A DNA stretch of 64,000 nt from Halalkalibacter urbisdiaboli (GTDB lineage Bacteria; Bacillota; Bacilli; Bacillales; Bacillaceae_D): NCBI RefSeq assembly GCF_002156385.1, contig NZ_MVJM01000001.1:1456872-1520871 (forward strand), given 5' to 3'. The position numbers and the translations under genes were made by a program. The notes below the pieces were generated by a model, which saw only the letters and a program-made list of their open reading frames with translations, made no database searches and had not been told where the DNA came from. Within the stretch, counting starts at the first letter, position 1. Every line of letters begins with the position of its first letter. Positions 19,265-28,487 of this stretch are shown piece after piece.

Positions 19265-21053
19265 AAGTATTACCCTCCATTTCGGCTGGGAGCTTCATCA
19301 TCACACATAAGCCACCCCGTTCAAGATTTGTCAGATCTAACGTAGCCTTGTCTGAATAATAGAGCTTTAATCGAGCATAGACGTTTTTAAGACCAATATT
19401 ACAATCTCGATAACTACTAGCGTTTTCTTCGTATAGATAGCGACGAATCTCTATAAGTCTCTCTTCCGTAATACCAAGTCCATTATCGATGATTTGAACA
19501 AGTAAGAAAGAATCCTCTAATGTACATTTTAACTGTATTTTGCCTACACCTTCTCGAATATCAAATCCGTGTTTAAAATAATTTTCTATTATTGGTTGTA
19601 ACATCATTTTCGGAACCTTAACATTGAGCGCGTCTTTATCAACCTCAATGGAATAGTCTAAATCATCACCAAATCTTTGCTTTTGTAAAAGGAAATAAGA
19701 TTTCGTATAATTTACTTCCTTATCTAGTGAAACCATCCCTTCATCCATATTCATCCCGTAACGTAGCATATGAGACAAGTCGGTAAGCGACGTATAAACC
19801 TCAGGCACCTTATTTTTCAAGGCAATCGTACCAATTGATTGCAGCGCATTGTATAAGAAATGTGGATTTATTTGCGATTGAAGTACCTTTAACTGATTCG
19901 TTTTATTCTCTAGCTCAAGCTTATATTCTCGATTAATAAGATGATTAATTTTCCCAATCATGAGCCTAAACCGCTCACCTAAAATTCCTATCTCATCCGA
20001 ACCTAATGATTTAAACTGAGTTTGCATATTTCCTTGTTCAACCTGTTGGATGTTTTGAACTAATACCCGAATTGGATTCGTAATACGGAAAGAGACAAAC
20101 AATGTCGCTAAAATAACTAGCACTAAACCGATAACGCCGAAAATAATATTAATGACAGCAACATCATAAGCACTTTCATGTAACGTAGTGTAGGGAAGAC
20201 GTTTAACGAGTAACCAATTCCCTGTTGACTCGGCTATTTTATCGTAAACCATAACTCCTTGAAAATGTTCATCGTTCCATTCAATAGAACCACGTTCATT
20301 CTTAGTATTTAAAAGTAGGTTTATCCACTTCATATCGTCTTTTCCATATTGACCATTTTGCGAGCTAAAGATAAAGTTACCTTCTTGATCAATAATATAA
20401 AATTCTTCGGATGATGAATCGTATAGATTTCGACTTAACTCCGCTATTTTTTCTGGTTTAATCTCCAATGAAATGTATGCGAGCAAATCCTCTCCTGGTA
20501 CATTAATAAACGCACGATGCAAAGTAAACGAATTAGAGCGCTTAATCTCAGGACTCGGATTATACATCGCTTCCAAATACATGTTGTACTGATTTTCCCT
20601 TGCTTTTAGATAATAGTCTTTTTCAATGTCTACTACATTTTCTGTATAAACGACAGCAGAACGTCTTGATACAGAAACCAATTGATGGCTTTCTATAATG
20701 GACATATATACCCTGTTTATACTTTCATCTGAATATAATAATGTTTGTAATACACTATTAACATGATTAAGAGATATAAAATCAGACGGAAACCTCGACG
20801 ATTTTAAATAATTCATGAAATCTGGATTTCGATAAATGGACAAAGTTAAACTATTTAATTCTTTTATATTTGTTTCAATATTGACTTTACCTTGATACAG
20901 AAGATTTAAGTTTTCCTGTATTGCGTTTTCCTTTAAAGATTCAGATGTATGAAAATAAGTCACAATTAAGGATAAACTAAAGGGAACCACGGTCGTTAAA
21001 AACAGTAAAAAAATTAATTTATTACGGATGCTTTTCTTTATAAATGATATCAT
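19242..21053 (-). CDS. Sensor histidine kinase (YesM-like)
   Basis: A membrane kinase of about 603 residues: helix 1 near 15-38, a large extracellular Cache-type sensor to about 300, helix 2 near 303-325, HAMP, and a His_kinase domain with phospho-acceptor His in INPHFLYNAL, then an ATPase domain with QPIIENYFKHG and DNGLGI. I start at the ATG 21051-21053 (AAGGAG eight bases upstream) instead of the GTG nine bases earlier, which overlaps that site. It lies 106 bases after the binding-protein gene. YesMN-type pairs in Bacillus sense oligosaccharides, often through the cognate binding protein. Confidence 0.9.
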   Translation of the reverse strand: MISFIKKSIRNKLIFLLFLTTVVPFSLSLIVTYFHTSESLKENAIQENLNLLYQGKVNIETNIKELNSLTLSIYRNPDFMNYLKSSRFPSDFISLNHVNSVLQTLLYSDESINRVYMSIIESHQLVSVSRRSAVVYTENVVDIEKDYYLKARENQYNMYLEAMYNPSPEIKRSNSFTLHRAFINVPGEDLLAYISLEIKPEKIAELSRNLYDSSSEEFYIIDQEGNFIFSSQNGQYGKDDMKWINLLLNTKNERGSIEWNDEHFQGVMVYDKIAESTGNWLLVKRLPYTTLHESAYDVAVINIIFGVIGLVLVILATLFVSFRITNPIRVLVQNIQQVEQGNMQTQFKSLGSDEIGILGERFRLMIGKINHLINREYKLELENKTNQLKVLQSQINPHFLYNALQSIGTIALKNKVPEVYTSLTDLSHMLRYGMNMDEGMVSLDKEVNYTKSYFLLQKQRFGDDLDYSIEVDKDALNVKVPKMMLQPIIENYFKHGFDIREGVGKIQLKCTLEDSFLLVQIIDNGLGITEERLIEIRRYLYEENASSYRDCNIGLKNVYARLKLYYSDKATLDLTNLERGGLCVMMKLPAEMEGNTYEGDHYR

Positions 21054-21159
21054 TGAAGGCACTCCTTCCCAATATACGCCTTAGTATAAAGTAGAAAGCA
21101 CATCTACGTATAGACATGCCTTCTGGAAAAATATGAGATACCTCAATGATTCAATATAC

Positions 21160-22470
21160 TTACTTTAAGTTATCCCATGAAGATTGGAAGTACGCAAGCA
21201 TTGTTTCAAAATCGATTTGTCCAGCTGCATATTCCTGAATAGCTGCTGCAAAATCTTGATTGGCACCATCTGGCCATTGGAACCAAGTCCAAGGAATTGT
21301 TTTCTCAGCAACTGAATACTCTAAAATTGACTCCCCTAGGGCACCTAAACCACTTGGCTCAATATGATCGAACGCTGGGATGAAAGCAAACTCTTCCGTC
21401 ATATAACGTTGACCTGTTTCAGAAGATACCATCCAATTTAAAAGAAGCTTTGCTTCCTCTAAATGCTCAGAGTTTTTGTGAAGAACATAGTTATTTGGTA
21501 CACCAACAGGTAGACGATTTGATCCCTCTTCATCATTTAAAGGAATCGGTAAAAATGCCATGTTAATATCTGGATTAATTTCGTAAATCATATTTTCTGT
21601 CCAGTTTCCTTGTTGTAGTATCGCTGTTTCTCCTGTTGCAAACAGTGTCACTTGTGTATTGTAATCTGTTGTTAACGGATTTTTATTACCATAATTCAGC
21701 TCTAAATCAACTACTTCTTGAAAGCTCTCAAATTGCGGATTACCAGCAAATGTTTCAGTTCCTTCAGATAATCCTTTAATGAATGCTTCTGGATCTTCTT
21801 GTTGTGCAAATGGGATATTTAATAAATGTTGTCCGATAACCCACCACTCAGCATAGCCGGCTGAGAAAGCAGTAATACCAGCTGCTTCTAGCTTTTCAGC
21901 TGCTTCCTTAAGCTCAGAAAGGGTACCAGGTGGTTCAGTAATACCTGCTTGTTCAAATAAATCCTTGTTGTAAATAAATCCATAACCTTCTAGGTTAACA
22001 GGCATTCCGTAAAGAGTACCTTCTTCATCTGTCGTTGGAACAGCTCCAATCGGAAGTAAATGTTCAACCCATGGCTCATTTGAAAGATCTGCTAAATGCT
22101 CTTTCCAAAGGTTTAACTCATTAAAACCTCCATTATTGAAGATATCAGGTTTTTCACCAGAAGCAAATTTCGCACGTAGAGCAGCACCGTAATCGGCTCC
22201 ACCACCAACAGTCTCAAGATTTACAGTAATATGAGGATGCTCAGCTTCAAATTCATCAAGCATCGCACGTAATTGGTCAGCAATTTCAACCTTAAAATTG
22301 AAGAATTCTAATGTGACAGGCTCTTCATTTCCTGTTGTCGCTTCTTTATCTGTACTTGCATCGTCACCTCCAGTTGAAGAGTCACTGGACGTATCTGAGT
22401 TTCCACCACATGCAGCGAGAACCCCAATTGCCAATAGCATTGTTAAACATAGCATTAATAAACGTTTCAT
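21160..22470 (-). CDS. CUT1 ABC importer sugar-binding lipoprotein
   Basis: A 436-residue lipoprotein (signal LLAIGVLAACGGN). Family 1 binding-protein features include LEFFNFKVEIADQLRAMLDE, GEKPDIFNNGGFNEL, LYGMPVNLEGYGFIYNKDLFEQAG, TAILQQGNWTE. It belongs to the operon with the two permeases upstream and YesMN-like proteins downstream. The type resembles binding proteins for alpha- or beta-linked oligosaccharides (raffinose or multiple-sugar groups). It may also present the ligand to the sensor kinase. The neighbouring ThuA operon could use the imported sugar; this is inference. Confidence 0.88.
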   Translation of the reverse strand: MKRLLMLCLTMLLAIGVLAACGGNSDTSSDSSTGGDDASTDKEATTGNEEPVTLEFFNFKVEIADQLRAMLDEFEAEHPHITVNLETVGGGADYGAALRAKFASGEKPDIFNNGGFNELNLWKEHLADLSNEPWVEHLLPIGAVPTTDEEGTLYGMPVNLEGYGFIYNKDLFEQAGITEPPGTLSELKEAAEKLEAAGITAFSAGYAEWWVIGQHLLNIPFAQQEDPEAFIKGLSEGTETFAGNPQFESFQEVVDLELNYGNKNPLTTDYNTQVTLFATGETAILQQGNWTENMIYEINPDINMAFLPIPLNDEEGSNRLPVGVPNNYVLHKNSEHLEEAKLLLNWMVSSETGQRYMTEEFAFIPAFDHIEPSGLGALGESILEYSVAEKTIPWTWFQWPDGANQDFAAAIQEYAAGQIDFETMLAYFQSSWDNLK

Positions 22471-22561
22471 AAGATAATTGCCCTCCTTAAAATTTTCATT
22501 TTATCTTACTATTTTAACTTTTGCAGTGTTTATCACTACAAAATTCATAACTACGATTCAG

Positions 22562-23386
22562 TTACTTAATGGAGCCTGCTGCGATGCCTTTAATAATGTG
22601 TTTCTGAAGAAATAAGAAGAAAATGATAATGGGCGTAATACCTAGCACTAACGCCGCCAGCCCCATATCCCACTGCTTCGTATACTGTGCAAAGAAAGAG
22701 CTTGTTGCTAGAGGGATTGTACGTAATGATGCATCCTGCAAGACAAGAAGCGGTAATAAGTAATCATTCCAAATCCACAGTGTATTTAATATGATAACTG
22801 TGACAGTTATCGGTTTAAGAAGCGGGAAAACAATTCTCCAAAACACACCAAACTGCGAGCATCCATCGATTCGGGCCGATTCCTCAATTTCGATTGGGAC
22901 CGTTTTCACAAACCCATGATAAAGGAAAATGGAAAGCGGAACTCCGAAACCAAAATACATCATGACTATACCAGGAATGCTATTCATAATCCCGAGTATT
23001 CCACCAAGCTTCACAAGTGGAATCATGACCGCTTGAAAGGGAATAACCATTGCCGAAACAAACATGATAAAGAGAAAGCTACTAAATTTACCTGGTGTTC
23101 GGACAAGCTTCCACGCAGCCATAGAACTAATGATAATTAATCCAACGATACTAAGGAATGTGATGATAAATGAATTCATAAATGCTGATGGGAAGTTTAA
23201 AATCTCCCATACTTTTGCGTAATTCGATAATAGAATTTCACTTGGTAAAGCAGCTGCATCAATTAAGATTTCTGCAAAGCTCTTAACAGAATTAACAACA
23301 ACAAAGTAAAACGGTATGAGAAAGATAATCCCTAAGACAATTCCTATTACTTCCAATCCAAACGTCTTTTTTGTGTATCGGTTCAT
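22562..23386 (-). CDS. CUT1 ABC importer permease
   Basis: A 274-residue permease with six helices and the EAA loop EIEESARIDGCSQFGVFWRI near 167-186. Its ATG overlaps the stop of the upstream permease (TAATG), so the two are translationally coupled. It is the LacG/YesQ-like half of the pore. Confidence 0.9.
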   Translation of the reverse strand: MNRYTKKTFGLEVIGIVLGIIFLIPFYFVVVNSVKSFAEILIDAAALPSEILLSNYAKVWEILNFPSAFMNSFIITFLSIVGLIIISSMAAWKLVRTPGKFSSFLFIMFVSAMVIPFQAVMIPLVKLGGILGIMNSIPGIVMMYFGFGVPLSIFLYHGFVKTVPIEIEESARIDGCSQFGVFWRIVFPLLKPITVTVIILNTLWIWNDYLLPLLVLQDASLRTIPLATSSFFAQYTKQWDMGLAALVLGITPIIIFFLFLQKHIIKGIAAGSIK

Positions 23387-24324
23387 TACGCTTGAACCTC
23401 CCTTTTCTTCGTAACCATCACCTGAACAGTTGTTACAATGGCTACAATGATAAAGAATAATATTGATTTCGCTGAACCTAAACCATAGTTATTATTTGTG
23501 AACGCTTCTTGATAAATATTAATTGCTACCGATTGTGTCGAATTAAACGGCCCACCACCAGTTAACGAAAGATTCAAGTCGAATATTTTAAATGCCATTG
23601 ATATCGTTAAAAAGAAACAAATAGTAAAGGCTGGTAAAATTAATGGAATGATAATTTTCGTTAGCGTTGTAAAAGAATTTGCCCCATCAATTTTCGCAGC
23701 TTCTAGTAGTGATGTATCTACCCCTTGAAGCGCAGCTATATATATAACCATCATATAGCCACTAATTTGCCAAGCAAAAACAATGACGATTGCCCAAAAT
23801 GCTGTACTTGCATCCCCAAGCCATGGCTGCTGGAAAAATGGAATGTTTGTAATATCTCCAATTGCAGCAAAGCCACGAACAAAAATAAATTGCCAGATAA
23901 AACCGAGTAATAAGCCGCCGATTACATTTGGAACAAAAAACACTGTTCGGAGGATATTTCTCGTTTTTAAAGCAGCGTTTAATAGTAAAGCAAGTGAAAA
24001 CCCTATTAGATTACTAATAATAACAGCCGCAATCATAAATTTCGAAGTAAACATAAATGAGTTAAAGAATCGCTGATCATTTGTAAATAATTTTATATAA
24101 TTATCTAAACCTACCCATTCAACTGTTGAACTTACACCATTCCATGAGGTGAAAGAATAATAAACCCCCATAAAAAAAGGAACAATTTGAATGATTAGGA
24201 ATAATACTAGTGCCGGACCCACAAAAGCAACAAAGGATAAAATTTTGTCCCATTTTAGTTTATTCTTCGAAACTGCTCCCACCTTTGTATCCGTTTTCAA
24301 TTCAACATTCACGGTCTTTCCCAC
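23386..24324 (-). CDS. CUT1 ABC importer permease, first gene of the operon
   Basis: A 312-residue permease with a hydrophilic N-terminal tail, six helices and the EAA loop LLEAAKIDGANSFTTLTKII. It starts at a GTG (24322-24324) with AGGTGGTGA six bases upstream; no ATG fits. A cre-like sequence lies at 24345-24358, within the leader. It pairs with the next permease. No ATPase is present in the operon. Confidence 0.9.
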   Translation of the reverse strand: MGKTVNVELKTDTKVGAVSKNKLKWDKILSFVAFVGPALVLFLIIQIVPFFMGVYYSFTSWNGVSSTVEWVGLDNYIKLFTNDQRFFNSFMFTSKFMIAAVIISNLIGFSLALLLNAALKTRNILRTVFFVPNVIGGLLLGFIWQFIFVRGFAAIGDITNIPFFQQPWLGDASTAFWAIVIVFAWQISGYMMVIYIAALQGVDTSLLEAAKIDGANSFTTLTKIIIPLILPAFTICFFLTISMAFKIFDLNLSLTGGGPFNSTQSVAINIYQEAFTNNNYGLGSAKSILFFIIVAIVTTVQVMVTKKREVQA

Positions 24325-24344
24325 GTAGCTTCACCACCTAATCT

Positions 24345-24358
24345 TGTAATCGCTTTCC
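24345..24358. promoter_or_regulatory. Candidate cre site before the YesMN-linked importer operon
   Basis: TGTAATCGCTTTCC matches TGNAANCGNWNNCA except for the last base. Location in the leader would block elongation under CcpA control. Confidence 0.45.
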
Positions 24359-24487
24359 TTACTTTCATTATAGTCACCTACAAGCGGTATAAATAGTGAC
24401 GCAATTGACTAAAAAGGTGCACTATATTGATATCCTTTTTTCTTTCATTTAGAAACGTACGTAATACAATTTTTCAATCTTAAACAC

Positions 24488-24516
24488 AAAAAAACCGGAA
24501 TAATCCCGGTTTTTTG
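24488..24516 (-). terminator. Intrinsic terminator after the 58-residue gene
   Basis: AAAAAACCGG / CCGGTTTTTT with a short AT loop; A and T runs on both sides make it bidirectional. It is 25 bases past the small gene's stop. Confidence 0.75.
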
Positions 24517-24540
24517 TTTCCTTATTTCAAAGAATGTCAT

Positions 24541-24717
24541 TTAATAAACAACACCTTTGAACTGAAGCTTTATTTGTGAGGAGGATTCCGCTTCAAGACT
24601 AGCCTTCATTTCTTTTGCCTTTAACAAAGCTTCCATCATACCACTAGCTTCAATTATATATTCCTGGCACGGTACATTTTTCCGATCGACATCACTGAAA
24701 AAGATATACTGTTTCAT
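24541..24717 (-). CDS. Small hypothetical protein, 58 residues
   Basis: An open frame with a perfect AGGAGG five bases... upstream region ending in TATGTGA before the ATG at 24715-24717. The product begins MKQYIFFSDVDRKNVPCQEY and ends QIKLQFKGVVY; it is soluble with one Cys and an amphipathic helix around ASGMMEALLKAKEMKASLE. It has its own terminator and stands alone between two operons. I do not recognise the family. The strong site, terminator and protein-like composition support a real gene. Confidence 0.62.
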   Translation of the reverse strand: MKQYIFFSDVDRKNVPCQEYIIEASGMMEALLKAKEMKASLEAESSSQIKLQFKGVVY

Positions 24718-25031
24718 TCACATACCTCCTTCGTTTTTGTCCTAGCTTCTATTAAATTATTCCTATGATTCTCGTTATTTTGGTTTTTCATACATTGTGT
24801 AACCACTTTTTTTCCTTTCCCTTATTTTAGTTGGTTAAACCTGATTATTCTTGATTTCGGTCAGAAATCATATCATGTATTTTAAATACCTGTATTCTTC
24901 ACATTATGCGAAGGATCTCAAGAGTGCTTGGGGACATCCCTTATCCTTAACTAAGTATAATATCCAAATGTTTACATTTTACAAATTTAAGTTAAATGCT
25001 TCGTTAATTTATCATTAATTACTATTTACGT
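24718..25031. other. Intergenic stretch, nothing recognised
   Basis: AT-rich gap between the 58-residue gene and the LacI terminator. It must hold the promoter of the small gene. I see no repeat, operator or coding signal. Confidence 0.5.
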
Positions 25032-25071
25032 TCAAAAAAAAGAGCTTGCATAAAGATATGCAAAGCCCTTC
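25032..25071 (-). terminator. Intrinsic terminator after the LacI (MdxR-like) gene
   Basis: Stem AGGGCTTTGCATA / TATGCAAGCTCT (imperfect), followed on the minus strand by eight Ts. It starts 4 bases from the stop. Confidence 0.82.
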
Positions 25072-25074
25072 CTA

Positions 25075-26106
25075 TTATCCTTTTTTAACTTTACTACATG
25101 TTTGACGCTTAATAAGCTTATGAGAAATAATTTCCTTTCTCTTTGCTTGCTCAGGGTGCAAAACATCTGAGATAAGTAGCTCTGTTGCACGAAATCCCAA
25201 GTCATAAATATGAATATCAACCGTTGTCATCGGTGGAGAAGAAAACTCAGAAATCATAACATTATTAAAGCTAACGAGAGATAAATCTTCAGGAACTTTA
25301 ACACCCATTTCATCAAGCATTCTCAACACACCAAAACTCATTATGTCATCCGTAACCACCAATGCAGTCGGACGCTGATTTAATGACATCAATTCAATTA
25401 TAGCGTCTTGCCCACCTTCTTTGACCTCACTTTGATGGACGATAAACTCATCTCGAACCGTAATATTAGCTTTTTCGAGAGCATCTTTGTACCCTTGTAA
25501 ATGATCTAATGTTAATACGAAATCTAGGCTCCCACCTATAAAACCAATTTTTTCATGCCCTAATAAAAGTAAATACTCTGTAACGGTCTTTGTGGCTTTG
25601 TAATTATCATTATTAACATACGTTACAAGTGATTCGTCGATATCATACGGTCGACCAATGAGGACGAACGGAAATTCCTTTTCTAATAAAAATGGCATTA
25701 CCTTGTCGCCGATCCGTGAATAAAGAAGAATAATCCCATCCACTCGATGACCATAAACCATTTCCATCACTTCGTCTAAAATTTCCTCCTCTGTTTGTCC
25801 AGTCGATAAATATAAACCATAGTTCTCTTGATGCGCCTTTGCAGTGATCCCTCGTATAACCTCTGGGAAAAAAGGATTTTGGAACGCCACTTTTGCTGAA
25901 TTCGGCATTACAATTCCTAATGTTTTCGTTGTATTATTCGCAAGACTTCTTGCATTAAAATTAGGATGATAACCTAATTCCTGCATGGCGGCTCTCACAC
26001 GTTCTTTCGTTTTTTCACTGATTTTCGAACTATTTGCTATGACTCGAGATACCGTCGATGGTGCTACATTTGCAAGCTTCGCAACATCCTTTATTGTAAC
26101 ATTCAT
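25075..26106 (-). CDS. LacI-family repressor of the maltodextrin cluster (MdxR-like)
   Basis: A 343-residue LacI repressor: VTIKDVAKLANVAPSTVSRV at the N-terminus, hinge HPNFNARSLANN, effector domain with DGIILLYSRIGDKVM and SLVSFNNVMISEFSSPP. I start at 26104-26106, where AGAGGGGGT precedes the ATG; a longer frame reaches 26184 but would add 26 residues before the helix-turn-helix. It follows the importer genes in the same direction, as MdxR (YvdE) lies with mdxEFG in B. subtilis. Probable operators are the TGCAACCGATTGCA-type sites at 29878 and 33670. Confidence 0.87.
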   Translation of the reverse strand: MNVTIKDVAKLANVAPSTVSRVIANSSKISEKTKERVRAAMQELGYHPNFNARSLANNTTKTLGIVMPNSAKVAFQNPFFPEVIRGITAKAHQENYGLYLSTGQTEEEILDEVMEMVYGHRVDGIILLYSRIGDKVMPFLLEKEFPFVLIGRPYDIDESLVTYVNNDNYKATKTVTEYLLLLGHEKIGFIGGSLDFVLTLDHLQGYKDALEKANITVRDEFIVHQSEVKEGGQDAIIELMSLNQRPTALVVTDDIMSFGVLRMLDEMGVKVPEDLSLVSFNNVMISEFSSPPMTTVDIHIYDLGFRATELLISDVLHPEQAKRKEIISHKLIKRQTCSKVKKG

Positions 26107-26195
26107 GCGGTACCCCCTCTCTATTTTGTAATCTCTTCGTATTATAGCTTTAGTTTCATTGATATACAAATGCATTTTTGCCATAATCTGAAAAG

Positions 26196-26230
26196 TTAAA
26201 ATAGAAAGCCGTCTCGACTTTCTATTTTAA
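26196..26230 (-). terminator. Terminator after the mdxG-like gene
   Basis: Perfect 13-bp stem TTAAAATAGAAAG / CTTTCTATTTTAA with a nine-base loop, 15 bases past the permease stop. Confidence 0.75.
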
Positions 26231-26245
26231 TGTATTCATATTTCT

Positions 26246-27085
26246 CTACCCTTTCGTTGCACCAGATGATAATCCTGAAATCAAGTAACGTTGTAAGAAT
26301 AAAAATACAGCAGCAATAGGAACGGCTATTAATATGGCTCCTGCTGCAAACCTAGTAAAGTTATTTGCATAGGCATTATTGATTAAATTAAACAACCCAA
26401 CTGCAAGTGTAAAATTTTCCGGACTTCGTAACAAAATACGTGGCAAGATAAAGTCCATAAACGGCCCCATAAAGTTAAATAGTGCAACAACGGCAATTAT
26501 CGGCTTAGCTAAAGGAAGCATGATTGTAAAGAAAATCCGAAAATGTCCTGCCCCATCCAGCTTTGCTGATTCATCTAACTCACGTGGAATCGTATCAAAA
26601 TACCCTTTTACTAAGAACGCATTTAGCGGAATCGCTGTACCAATATAAATCAAAGTTAAACCAACAAGACTATTTAAAAGACCGAACATGTTTAACACAA
26701 TATAAAGAGCAACCATCGCCATTAGTGACGGAAACATTTGTAGTAACAAAAACATATACATACCATTCTTCCGCCCAACGAAACGATATCTTGAAAAGGC
26801 ATAAGCAACTAACGCTATAAGAAAGGTTGCCACGATAGAGTTAGCAGCAGCAACCATCAGTGTGTTTTTATACCAAGTTAAATATAAGCTACTTTGTCCA
26901 AACAACCATTCATAATGCGCTAATGTCGCTACTTCAGGTATTAATGATGCAGTCGCCAGACTCGTACTTCGGTTAAATGAAGCTCCTAATGTCCATAAGA
27001 TTGGATATAGGATAACAACGAACATAATTATTACGACTAGATATATTCCAGCTACCTCTAAATTGGATTTCATTTTTCGAGTCAT
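26246..27085 (-). CDS. mdxG: Maltodextrin ABC importer permease (MdxG/MalG-like)
   Basis: A 279-residue CUT1 permease with six helices, the EAA loop ELDESAKLDGAGHFRIFFTI and the C-terminal QRYLISGLSSGATKG typical of MalG types. Its ATG overlaps the stop of the upstream gene (TAATG). It forms the pore with the MdxF-like subunit. Confidence 0.9.
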   Translation of the reverse strand: MTRKMKSNLEVAGIYLVVIIMFVVILYPILWTLGASFNRSTSLATASLIPEVATLAHYEWLFGQSSLYLTWYKNTLMVAAANSIVATFLIALVAYAFSRYRFVGRKNGMYMFLLLQMFPSLMAMVALYIVLNMFGLLNSLVGLTLIYIGTAIPLNAFLVKGYFDTIPRELDESAKLDGAGHFRIFFTIMLPLAKPIIAVVALFNFMGPFMDFILPRILLRSPENFTLAVGLFNLINNAYANNFTRFAAGAILIAVPIAAVFLFLQRYLISGLSSGATKG

Positions 27086-28386
27086 TATATTTTGCCCTCC
27101 TCTTTAAACGATCTGGAGCGACGGAATTGGAAAAATGCGAAGGTCGCCACAAATACACCCATAACAAGTGATACAACAGCCGCCATACCAAATTGCTGAT
27201 TAGTAAATGTTAAGTTATACACCCAAGATATTAATATATCTGTTCCACCAGCACTTTGCCCACGGACAGCCGGGCCTCCTTCATTAAATAGATAAATAAT
27301 ATTAAAGTTATTAAAATTAAACGAATACTGCATAATTAATAGCGGTGCAGTTGCAAATAGCACATGAGGTAATGTGATTTGTCTAAATTTAGCCCACTTA
27401 TTTGCACCATCAATATCAGCAGCTTCATACCAATCTTTAGACACACTTTGTAAAACACCAGTAAACAAAGCAAACACGTACGGGAAGCCAAGCCATACTT
27501 GAATAGTAATTAAGGCTGTTCTCGTCCAAAACGGGTCAGACATCCAACTTATTGGTGAACCAAGGAGCGGAACAATAATGTCACGATTAATCGCTCCAAA
27601 GCTTTCGTGGAACATCGAAGAAAAAATCAAAATCGTAACAAATCCAGGTACAGCCCAAGGTAAAATCATGACTGTTCTTATTACTCTCTTAAACTTAATC
27701 CGTTCATCATTTATAATGATTGCCAAAAACAGGGCTAAAACAATTTGTAGCGTCGTTGCAACAAACGTCCAAATCAACGTCCATGATAAAACGCTTATAA
27801 AGGTTTCTCTCCAAACTGGCATTGTTAGTAAATTTATAAAGTTCTCAAGACCAATCCAATCAAGTAAATTACGTGGCGGAGCATTATAACGACTATAATT
27901 TGTAAAGGCTAAAAAGAATAGAAATAATAATGGTAAAACGACAGTTAACAACAGCATAAAAAAGCCTGGAAGAACTAAAAAATATGGAAATGTTTTATCA
28001 TAAGAATGGTGAAATGACTCCTTTATAGAAGGAATTTTCCAGCCTTCCTTTAATTTTAAAGCATCTTTTCTTGCATCTAATATTGAACCACCATAAACAG
28101 TAATAAAAAGTGTAGTTAAAAATAAAGCTACGATTCCATTTACAATTAGAAATCGAGAATCTTCTCCTGGTTCAGTGCCTAACGTGACTAAACCCCATAA
28201 ACCATTTGTAATGAACGGTAATAACGCACTTAAAAAGGCTGCACTAAATACAAATAATATGGCACCTTTTATAAATCTTCGGTTATAAAATTGTCCAACG
28301 CCTGGGAATACAACGGATAACAGGGTAGCTAGTAGTACATTATGGTTTGTCTCTGTCTTTTGCGTATCCAAACCTGTATTTGACAC
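27085..28386 (-). CDS. mdxF: Maltodextrin ABC importer permease (MdxF/MalF-like)
   Basis: A 433-residue permease, longer than usual because of an N-terminal pair of membrane helices (about 15-100: GVGQFYNRRFIKGAILFVFS) before the six-helix core, as in MdxF and MalF. EAA loop: WYEAADIDGANKWAKFRQIT. I choose the GTG at 28384-28386, with GAGGAGGGA six bases upstream, over a TTG 27 bases earlier. A 13-bp hairpin separates it from the binding-protein gene. Confidence 0.9.
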   Translation of the reverse strand: MSNTGLDTQKTETNHNVLLATLLSVVFPGVGQFYNRRFIKGAILFVFSAAFLSALLPFITNGLWGLVTLGTEPGEDSRFLIVNGIVALFLTTLFITVYGGSILDARKDALKLKEGWKIPSIKESFHHSYDKTFPYFLVLPGFFMLLLTVVLPLLFLFFLAFTNYSRYNAPPRNLLDWIGLENFINLLTMPVWRETFISVLSWTLIWTFVATTLQIVLALFLAIIINDERIKFKRVIRTVMILPWAVPGFVTILIFSSMFHESFGAINRDIIVPLLGSPISWMSDPFWTRTALITIQVWLGFPYVFALFTGVLQSVSKDWYEAADIDGANKWAKFRQITLPHVLFATAPLLIMQYSFNFNNFNIIYLFNEGGPAVRGQSAGGTDILISWVYNLTFTNQQFGMAAVVSLVMGVFVATFAFFQFRRSRSFKEEGKI

Positions 28387-28454
28387 GGTTGTTCCCTCCT
28401 CTTTCCTGGCCAAATTCTAAAAACAAGAAAAACTTCACGGTCTTTTCTTATTGA

Positions 28455-28483
28455 AAATACGGGAGGGAGTCCCTCCCGTATTT
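28455..28483 (-). other. Intercistronic hairpin between mdxE and mdxF
   Basis: Perfect 13-bp stem (28455-28467 with 28471-28483), GC-rich core, loop AGT. No T-run follows in the direction of transcription except a weak one, so it likely tunes subunit ratios. Confidence 0.75.
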
Positions 28484-28487
28484 ATCA

